Shown in pieces: positions 1-3,977 of a stretch of 6,437 bases of DNA. Each line of letters starts with the position of its first letter. The first letter of the stretch is position 1. The stretch lies in assembly GCA_905204915.1 (NCBI GenBank), contig CAJLBR010000052.1:1-6437 (forward strand). Reading direction: 5' to 3'. Below the pieces are notes generated by a model. It did not search any database, was not told the DNA's origin, and saw only the letters and a program-made list of their open reading frames with translations. Both the position numbers and the translations under genes were made by a program. The DNA is from an uncultured Clostridium sp. GTDB lineage: Bacteria; Bacillota; Clostridia; TANB77; CAG-465.

Positions 1-80
1 CTGTTCCCATACCGAACACAGAAGTTAAGCACTTCAGCGCCGAAGATAGTGATTATTTGCTAAAATAGGTCGTTGCCAAT
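1..80 (+). rRNA. rrf: 5S ribosomal RNA, 3' part (5' end outside the window)
   Basis: This is the 3' two-thirds or so of 5S rRNA, the small RNA of the large ribosomal subunit. The conserved core CCCATACCGAACACAGAAGT at 6-25 and the following TTAAGC and CAGCGCCGA blocks are diagnostic. The gene ends near position 80 with GTTGCCAAT, which would pair with the missing 5' end to form helix I. Roughly the first 30 bases are cut off by the window edge. Helix IV is very short: AGTGA (48-52) can pair with TTGCT (57-61), including two G-U pairs, around a TTAT loop. It is several bases shorter than in Bacillus and closer to Mollicutes 5S. A 5S gene followed at once by a terminator suggests the end of an rrn operon. 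The exact 3' end is uncertain by one or two bases. Confidence 0.96.
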
Positions 81-90
81 ATTTTTTTAT

Positions 91-127
91 GTCCAATTAC
101 TTTAAACATAAGTAGTTGGACTTTTTT
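91..127 (+). terminator. Intrinsic terminator of the rRNA operon
   Basis: The arm GTCCAATTACTT (91-102) pairs with AAGTAGTTGGAC (110-121) in a 12-bp stem with one G-U pair and a 7-base loop. Six T residues follow at 122-127. It begins about ten bases after the 5S 3' end. This is the textbook form of a rho-independent terminator and should separate the rRNA transcript from the next gene. Confidence 0.93.
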
Positions 128-136
128 GTATATATA

Positions 137-168
137 TTTAAAAATAATAAAATTTATGTTATTATACT
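137..168 (+). promoter_or_regulatory. Candidate extended -10 promoter for the coiled-coil gene
   Basis: TG at 157-158 precedes TATTAT (160-165), and TTTAAA (137-142) lies 17 bases upstream as a weak -35. The alternative -10 TATACT (163-168) overlaps it. It sits between the rRNA terminator and the ribosome binding site at 172-177, so a promoter is expected here. The region is so AT-rich that chance matches are likely, and the exact hexamers are uncertain. Confidence 0.45.
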
Positions 169-171
169 TGT

Positions 172-177
172 AGGTGA
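172..177 (+). promoter_or_regulatory. Ribosome binding site that sets the start at 183
   Basis: AGGTGA lies five bases before ATG 183. The in-frame GTG at 174 falls inside this Shine-Dalgarno sequence and has none of its own, so the start at 183 is preferred. Confidence 0.75.
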
Positions 178-182
178 TTTTT

Positions 183-1685
183 ATGTCTATTAATATTAGA
201 GAAAGGTTTAGAGAAAGAAAATTTTCATTTCTTTATATTAAAAAGAAGAAAAAAGAAAATGACAAATTAGGGATATTAAAAAAGAAAAAAGAAGATGAAA
301 GTATATTCAAAATAATATTGTTTTTACCATTAATTTTCTTTGGCTTTATTAAGAATATCATAGATCATTTTTCAGGTGAAAATAGTGTACAAAGAAAAAG
401 CATTACATTAAAAAAAGAAGAAATAAATAGAATAAATATTGAAAAAAATATAGTAATTCCAAATAATGGTTATATAAAAAACAAAACTATTAATGAAACA
501 ATAAAAAGTAAAATGAGTCAAAATAAAACTAAAAATAAACAAGCAATTCGATTAAAAAGTAATACTAACATTTCAACTAATAAGATTAGTAAGGTTAACA
601 AAACAGAGAATATAAAGGTCATAGATAATATGGAGATATCAATAGCACTAAAAATAAAGAAAAAAATAAATAAGCTAAGTAATGAGTATGACATAATAGA
701 AAGTGAAGCCTATTTAATAAAAAAGCATGGTAACGATAAAAATCTTTTAGAAAGAGCTACTGCTATAAAAAAAGAAATAGAAGTTCTTGAAGAAAAATTA
801 AGTAAAATCAATAAAAACATCAATAATATTAAAGAAAATATCTTAATAGAACCCGAAACAATAAATGATGAAGATTTAGTAGAAAGTATAATTAAATACA
901 AAGAGTTAATCTCTGATATTGAAGAAAGTAAATTGCCAAACAAAATAAAATTATTTGATGAATACAAAAAACTTACCATTAAATTGGAAGAATTAGGGAT
1001 AAAAACAAAAAATCTCGAGGAAGAAACAAAGACAAGAGAAAAAGAATTATCGGAAAGAGATAGTAGATACAAAGAAGCTAAAGAAAAAATGCTAAATTTA
1101 GATGAAATTAATAATAGATGTGATGATATTATAAAAAATAATAAAATATATTTAGATAAACTATCATTAAAAATAGGAACAATAAATAAAACAAAATATA
1201 CTAAGTATAAATTGCAAGGCCTAAATAACCTATTATCAATATCATTAAAATATATAGGATTACTATCATTAACACCTCTAAGAGGAATCCTTCCTGGAAT
1301 AGCTGCAAAAACATATGCTACAAGAAAATTAGTAGGAAGTATGTATCACAGTCTTCATTATGAAAAACAAGAAAAAATAGTTTACTCATTTGAAAACTAC
1401 AATTTAGAACTTAATAATAGAATTTGCAGTATAAGTACAGTAGAAGAAAACATAGATTTAGCTCTTCAAGATATCAACAATCTAAAAGGTGAGTTTAGAA
1501 ATAAGTTTCTAAAATACAACCTTCCAGAGTATAGCGAAGCATATAAAAAAATAGAACTATTAGAGCAAGATGTTCTTAATAGTAGAAAGAAAACATTCCT
1601 AATAAAAAATAAACTAGTAGAAAATCAAAAAGTAAATAAAGAAACTTTGACCAAAGTTCGTAAATTAAACTCAAATAGCAAGTAA
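183..1685 (+). CDS. Unrecognised membrane-anchored coiled-coil protein (500 aa)
   Basis: I do not recognise this protein. Residues 1-40 are strongly basic, with runs of lysine and arginine. A hydrophobic stretch at about 41-57 (IFKIILFLPLIFFGFI) is a likely membrane segment. A Lys/Asn/Thr-rich, probably disordered linker follows to about residue 150. Residues 150-330 are charged and heptad-like, typical of a long coiled coil. A second hydrophobic, Gly/Pro-containing patch at about 347-377 (around LKYIGLLSLTPLRGILPGIA) could be a membrane or hairpin segment. The last 110 residues are again helical and charged. There is no cleavable signal peptide and no enzymatic motif that I can see. ATG 183 is chosen because AGGTGA stands five bases upstream. 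The gene lies alone between the rRNA terminator and a convergent membrane-protein gene. Proximity to spoVID makes an envelope or spore role conceivable, but nothing in the sequence proves it. Confidence 0.85.
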   Translation: MSINIRERFRERKFSFLYIKKKKKENDKLGILKKKKEDESIFKIILFLPLIFFGFIKNIIDHFSGENSVQRKSITLKKEEINRINIEKNIVIPNNGYIKNKTINETIKSKMSQNKTKNKQAIRLKSNTNISTNKISKVNKTENIKVIDNMEISIALKIKKKINKLSNEYDIIESEAYLIKKHGNDKNLLERATAIKKEIEVLEEKLSKINKNINNIKENILIEPETINDEDLVESIIKYKELISDIEESKLPNKIKLFDEYKKLTIKLEELGIKTKNLEEETKTREKELSERDSRYKEAKEKMLNLDEINNRCDDIIKNNKIYLDKLSLKIGTINKTKYTKYKLQGLNNLLSISLKYIGLLSLTPLRGILPGIAAKTYATRKLVGSMYHSLHYEKQEKIVYSFENYNLELNNRICSISTVEENIDLALQDINNLKGEFRNKFLKYNLPEYSEAYKKIELLEQDVLNSRKKTFLIKNKLVENQKVNKETLTKVRKLNSNSK

Positions 1686-1720
1686 AAAAGAAAGATAATT
1701 TTATTCCTTATCTTTCTTTT
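1686..1720. terminator. Bidirectional terminator shared by convergent genes
   Basis: AAAAGAAAGATAA (1686-1698) pairs perfectly with TTATCTTTCTTTT (1708-1720), giving a 13-bp stem and a 9-base loop. On the plus strand the right arm runs into a pyrimidine/T-rich tract. On the minus strand the left arm ends in a run of T. The hairpin starts immediately after the plus-strand stop (1683-1685). It also contains the last codons and the stop (1701-1703) of the minus-strand gene, so one element can end both transcripts. Confidence 0.8.
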
Positions 1721-2171
1721 CTTCTTTTTTTTCTTCTTTTATTTCTTTTTTGCTTTTAGATAACTTATCATTAATTTCAGTAGTGTTCTTGCAGATTGTT
1801 AATAATAATAAAGAAAATTCAAATCCAATTCTTGCAAGTAGATTTCCTAAAGTTAATTGAAGTAAGAAACCGATAAAGCTTATAGATATTAATGAGAATG
1901 AAGACAATGTAATATATATAGCCACAATCATATATAATATCTTAAGTAAGGTTTCTAATAACATTTTTTTGAATGTAAAGAAATCATATATCCAAGCCAT
2001 AGTACCAGTAAACTTATGCTCATTTTGCTTTGTAAAGACAACAAAGTATAAAACAATACCACCAATTATAGCAAGTATAACAGATACAATCATCCATACC
2101 CCAGCGGCAGCTACACCTCCGAAATTACTAGAAAAACCATCATTACTTCCTAATAAACCATTTAATCCCAT
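1701..2171 (-). CDS. DUF4282-like multi-pass membrane protein (156 aa)
   Basis: A small integral membrane protein of unknown function. A Gly/Ser/Asn-rich start (1-19) leads into a first membrane segment at about 20-46. Then comes a short loop with YDFFTFKKML (62-71), and strongly hydrophobic stretches at about 71-100 and 100-127, giving three or four membrane passes. The end is a Lys/Glu-rich cytoplasmic-looking tail (132-156). The FFTFKKML...KILY block, and the later ARIGFEFSLLLLTICKNTTEI, resemble from memory the pattern of DUF4282 proteins: an aromatic-Lys stretch before a helix, and a final helix with Arg then Glu followed by a 'E.l.ei'-like end. I could not test this assignment. The start is firm: AAGGGAGGT, the best Shine-Dalgarno in the window, stands five bases upstream. 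It is transcribed divergently from spoVID across about 106 bases and convergently with the coiled-coil gene. Confidence 0.85.
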   Translation of the reverse strand: MGLNGLLGSNDGFSSNFGGVAAAGVWMIVSVILAIIGGIVLYFVVFTKQNEHKFTGTMAWIYDFFTFKKMLLETLLKILYMIVAIYITLSSFSLISISFIGFLLQLTLGNLLARIGFEFSLLLLTICKNTTEINDKLSKSKKEIKEEKKEEKKDKE

Positions 2172-2176
2172 AATTT

Positions 2177-2185
2177 ACCTCCCTT
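2177..2185 (-). promoter_or_regulatory. Strong Shine-Dalgarno of the DUF4282-like gene
   Basis: On the minus strand this reads AAGGGAGGT, nearly perfect anti-16S complementarity, five bases before the ATG at 2171-2169. It is the strongest ribosome binding site in the window. Confidence 0.85.
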
Positions 2186-2190
2186 AATTA

Positions 2191-2199
2191 AGTATAACA
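2191..2199 (-). promoter_or_regulatory. Candidate extended -10 promoter for the DUF4282-like gene
   Basis: On the minus strand the sequence TGTTATACT gives TG-N-TATACT, an extended -10 match that ends six bases before the Shine-Dalgarno. No good -35 box is seen 17 bases upstream (TTCTTT). An extended -10 can work without a consensus -35. The call is tentative because of the high AT content, and the leader between start of transcription and the Shine-Dalgarno would be very short. Confidence 0.45.
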
Positions 2200-2230
2200 T
2201 TAAATTATAAAAAAAAGAACTATTTTTTTC

Positions 2231-2256
2231 ATAATTTACAAATTTTAACATATCCT
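2231..2256 (+). promoter_or_regulatory. Possible sporulation (sigma E-like) promoter of spoVID
   Basis: CATATCCT (2249-2256) matches the CATAnnnT form of a sigma E -10 element, and an ATA (2231-2233) lies about 15 bases upstream as a possible -35. In Bacillus subtilis spoVID belongs to the sigma E regulon, so such an element would make sense. The match is partial, the region is AT-rich, and the implied transcription start falls close to the ribosome binding site. No convincing sigma A-type promoter is visible instead. Confidence 0.3.
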
Positions 2257-2262
2257 TTATTG

Positions 2263-2268
2263 AAAGGA
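2263..2268 (+). promoter_or_regulatory. Ribosome binding site that sets the spoVID start at 2278
   Basis: AAAGGA lies nine bases before ATG 2278. The upstream in-frame TTG (2260) precedes the site and the GTG (2272) is only three bases after it, so both are unlikely starts. Confidence 0.7.
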
Positions 2269-2277
2269 AGAGTGATT

Positions 2278-2994
2278 ATGAAACAAATTATACCATTCAA
2301 AAAAGAATTACCATTTAAAACAAAAGTTAGTGAAATTACCTCTATATCATTAGAAAGAGACATAGAGGTAACCGAGGACAAAGTAGTATCCGGAGCTTTC
2401 CACATAACTGGAGACTACAAAATGAATGAAGGTTCCATCAGCAGAGAAGACTTCTCATTTGATCTACCATTTGATATCACTTTAGATCCTAGATATGACA
2501 TAAGTACTGTTAATGCCGATATTGAAGACTTCTATTACGATATAATCAATGAAGACACTTTAAAAGTAAATATTGACTTATTTATTGAGGCAGAGTATTT
2601 ACCAGAAGAACCAGTAAAAGATGAACCAGAAGACCTATTAGCACCAAAAGAATCAAAAGAAGCTCCAGAAGAGACGTTAAGAACTCCAAGTACACCAATG
2701 GACATTCCAGAGGAGGACGATATAGTGCCAGAAAAAGCAGAAGTAAAATCACCAGATACCAGCAGTACTAAAGAATCAAGAGAGGAAACAATAAATATCG
2801 GAACAGATTTATTCTCCAACCTAGATAGCACAGAAACATATACAACATATTATGTCTACATTGTAAAAGAAGATGATACTCTCGAGAAGATACTTACTAA
2901 GTATGAAATATCCAAAGAAGACTTCGAAAACTATAATGATATAAACAATATTAAGCCAGGGGAAAAAGTAATAATTCCAAAAAAAGGTGAATAA
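2278..2994 (+). CDS. spoVID: SpoVID-like spore coat morphogenetic protein (SPOCS + LysM)
   Basis: SpoVID acts in the mother cell during sporulation: it docks on the SpoIVA base layer and drives the coat to encase the forespore. Here residues 1-108 resemble the SPOCS-type N-terminal domain of SpoVID: basic/hydrophobic start with LPF, then SGAFHITGDYK (38-48), FSFDLPFDITL (59-69) and VNIDLFIEAEY (97-107). Residues 108-185 are a Pro/Glu/Asp/Ser-rich, probably disordered linker. Residues 191-235 form a LysM domain, from YYVYIVKEDDTLEKILTKY through NYNDINNIKPGEKVIIP. The protein has 238 residues against about 575 in B. subtilis, the difference lying mostly in the linker. The start at 2278 is fixed by AAAGGA nine bases upstream. 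The stop overlaps the start of a YsxE-like gene, matching the spoVID-ysxE order of Bacillus. SafA also carries a LysM, but at its N-terminus, so SpoVID fits better. Confidence 0.85.
   Translation: MKQIIPFKKELPFKTKVSEITSISLERDIEVTEDKVVSGAFHITGDYKMNEGSISREDFSFDLPFDITLDPRYDISTVNADIEDFYYDIINEDTLKVNIDLFIEAEYLPEEPVKDEPEDLLAPKESKEAPEETLRTPSTPMDIPEEDDIVPEKAEVKSPDTSSTKESREETINIGTDLFSNLDSTETYTTYYVYIVKEDDTLEKILTKYEISKEDFENYNDINNIKPGEKVIIPKKGE
2890..2904. repeat. 15-base palindromic repeat, copy 1 (inside the spoVID LysM)
   Basis: ATACTTACTAAGTAT is a perfect palindrome around a central C. An identical copy lies at 3008-3022. In this copy it encodes the ILTKY of the LysM segment LEKILTKYEI. Confidence 0.7.
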
Positions 2995-3865
2995 CAATCT
3001 ACGCGAAATACTTACTAAGTATAATATTCCCATAAAAAAAATTACCATTCTATCAAATGCCAAAATAATAGATGACAAATTAGTGGTTAAAGAAAGAAAA
3101 AAAGATGACATAGAAAGAACATATAGCTATTTAAAATCCCGTTCCTTTGACTATTTTCCCGAACCAGTTGCTCTTGATAAAAAATACGAACTATACCCAT
3201 ACATTAAAAATAGTTATGAACCAAAAGAACAAAAAGCCATGGACCTAATATATCTTCTTAGTCTTCTTCACAGTAAAACTACATTTTATAGAGAAGTAGA
3301 CATTGACCACAACAAAGAAATATACGAAACTACTATAAACAACTTAGACTATCTAAATAACTATTACACCAACTTAATAACATCAATAGAAAAAGAAGTA
3401 TATATGTCGCCATCTTCATATTTAATAGCGAGAAATATAAATATAATATTTGAAAGCATCTATTATTCCAGAGACAAAATAGAAGAATGGTATAAACAAA
3501 TAGAAGATAGCAAAAATGAGCGAGTGGTCAATATTCATAATAACATTACACTTGATCATTATATAAAAAGTGAGAAGCCCTATCTTATTAGTTGGAATAA
3601 AAGTAGAATAGATAGTCCTATATATGATTTATTATCCTTTTATAAGAATCACTATCTAGAATTAGACTTTGATGACTTATTCCATTACTACGAAAGTAGT
3701 TATCCATTAAAAGAAGAAGAAAGATTACTTTTATTCAGCCAGATAGCTATTCCCAGTAAGATAGAGTTAGAAAATGACGAATATAAAATGTGTATAAAAA
3801 TAAATAAAATGATTGATTATTTATATAAAACTAGTAAACTAATAACGAACTATCAAAAAAAGTAA
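2987..3865 (+). CDS. ysxE: YsxE/CotS-like spore coat protein with degenerate kinase fold
   Basis: This 292-residue protein looks like a member of the CotS/YsxE/YutH group, spore coat proteins built on an aminoglycoside-phosphotransferase-like fold. A short N-lobe (1-75) starts with LREILTKYNIPIKKI and includes KLVVKER, where Lys35 may be the nucleotide-binding lysine. A helical C-lobe follows. VVNIHNNITLDHYI (180-193) sits where the catalytic loop HxDxxxxN belongs, but here reads His184, Asn186 and His191, so the catalytic Asp and metal-binding Asn are lost. PYLISWNKSRIDSPIYDLLSFYK region (198-220) corresponds to the 'liDWe...DLa' segment, with Ser202 in place of the metal-binding Asp; only the structural Asp214 remains. 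It is therefore probably a pseudokinase. The GTG start at 2987 overlaps spoVID by 8 bases, with no clear Shine-Dalgarno, which points to translational coupling. The next in-frame ATG is far inside the fold. The ysxE name rests on gene order plus weak fold resemblance. Confidence 0.75.
   Translation: MNNNLREILTKYNIPIKKITILSNAKIIDDKLVVKERKKDDIERTYSYLKSRSFDYFPEPVALDKKYELYPYIKNSYEPKEQKAMDLIYLLSLLHSKTTFYREVDIDHNKEIYETTINNLDYLNNYYTNLITSIEKEVYMSPSSYLIARNINIIFESIYYSRDKIEEWYKQIEDSKNERVVNIHNNITLDHYIKSEKPYLISWNKSRIDSPIYDLLSFYKNHYLELDFDDLFHYYESSYPLKEEERLLLFSQIAIPSKIELENDEYKMCIKINKMIDYLYKTSKLITNYQKK
3008..3022. repeat. 15-base palindromic repeat, copy 2 (start of ysxE)
   Basis: This copy is identical to the one at 2890-2904, 118 bases away and in another reading frame register relative to spoVID, but it again encodes ILTKY, here within LREILTKYNI near the YsxE N-terminus. 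Local duplication or shared helix sequence by chance are both possible. Confidence 0.7.
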
Positions 3866-3903
3866 ATGATAGTTCTCTTTCGTTTTATGAGATAGTTTTT
3901 TTT
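3844..3903 (+). terminator. Terminator region after spoVID-ysxE with two alternative hairpins
   Basis: GAACTATCA (3847-3855) pairs perfectly with TGATAGTTC (3867-3875) in a 9-bp stem; AACGA (3844-3848) can also pair with TCGTT (3880-3884) below it if a bulge is allowed. A second GATAGTT (3891-3897) can pair with the same AACTATC (3848-3854) instead, and it runs directly into further T residues to 3903. The left arm lies within the last ysxE codons. The region should end the spoVID-ysxE transcript; which fold forms is not decidable by eye. Confidence 0.7.
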
Positions 3904-3924
3904 ATTAATAACCATTCTTTTTTA

Positions 3925-3953
3925 TTTACTTTACCTTTCTAAATTGATATAAT
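3925..3953 (+). promoter_or_regulatory. Probable promoter of recD2 (extended -10)
   Basis: TATAAT (3948-3953) is a consensus -10 preceded by TG at 3945-3946, an extended -10. TTTACT (3925-3930) lies exactly 17 bases upstream as a four-of-six match to the -35. The promoter sits after the ysxE terminator and before the recD2 ribosome binding site. This is the best vegetative-type promoter in the window and suggests recD2 is expressed separately from the sporulation pair. Confidence 0.7.
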
Positions 3954-3961
3954 TATTAAGA

Positions 3962-3969
3962 AGAAAGGA
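3962..3969 (+). promoter_or_regulatory. Ribosome binding site that sets the recD2 start at 3978
   Basis: AGAAAGGA lies eight bases before ATG 3978. The upstream ATG at 3969 touches the Shine-Dalgarno with no spacing, so 3978 is the better start. Confidence 0.75.
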
Positions 3970-3977
3970 TGTATCAA

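Noticed and set aside
174..182. GTG 174 as the start of the coiled-coil protein
   Set aside because: It sits within the Shine-Dalgarno AGGTGA that serves ATG 183.
710..1072. Open frame on the minus strand opposite the coiled-coil gene
   Set aside because: It is antisense to a well supported gene, rich in Ser/Phe/Leu as expected from the complement of Lys/Glu/Asn codons, and has no clear ribosome binding site.
1721..1760. Pyrimidine-rich tract as a low-complexity repeat or regulatory element
   Set aside because: It is the complement of the Lys/Glu codons in the tail of the minus-strand membrane protein.
1969..2187. Plus-strand open frame over the DUF4282-like gene
   Set aside because: It is the complement of a gene with a much stronger ribosome binding site and coherent membrane segments, and shows no protein-like pattern.
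2260..2277. TTG 2260 as the start of spoVID
   Set aside because: It precedes the AAAGGA ribosome binding site; ATG 2278 has correct spacing and begins the conserved LPF-containing N-terminus.
2535..3111. Minus-strand open frames opposite spoVID and the ysxE start
   Set aside because: They mirror the acidic linker as Ser/Gly-rich sequence and overlap a recognised SPOCS-LysM protein; no start signals seen.
3969..3977. ATG 3969 as the start of recD2
   Set aside because: It abuts the Shine-Dalgarno with no spacer, whereas ATG 3978 is spaced eight bases away.
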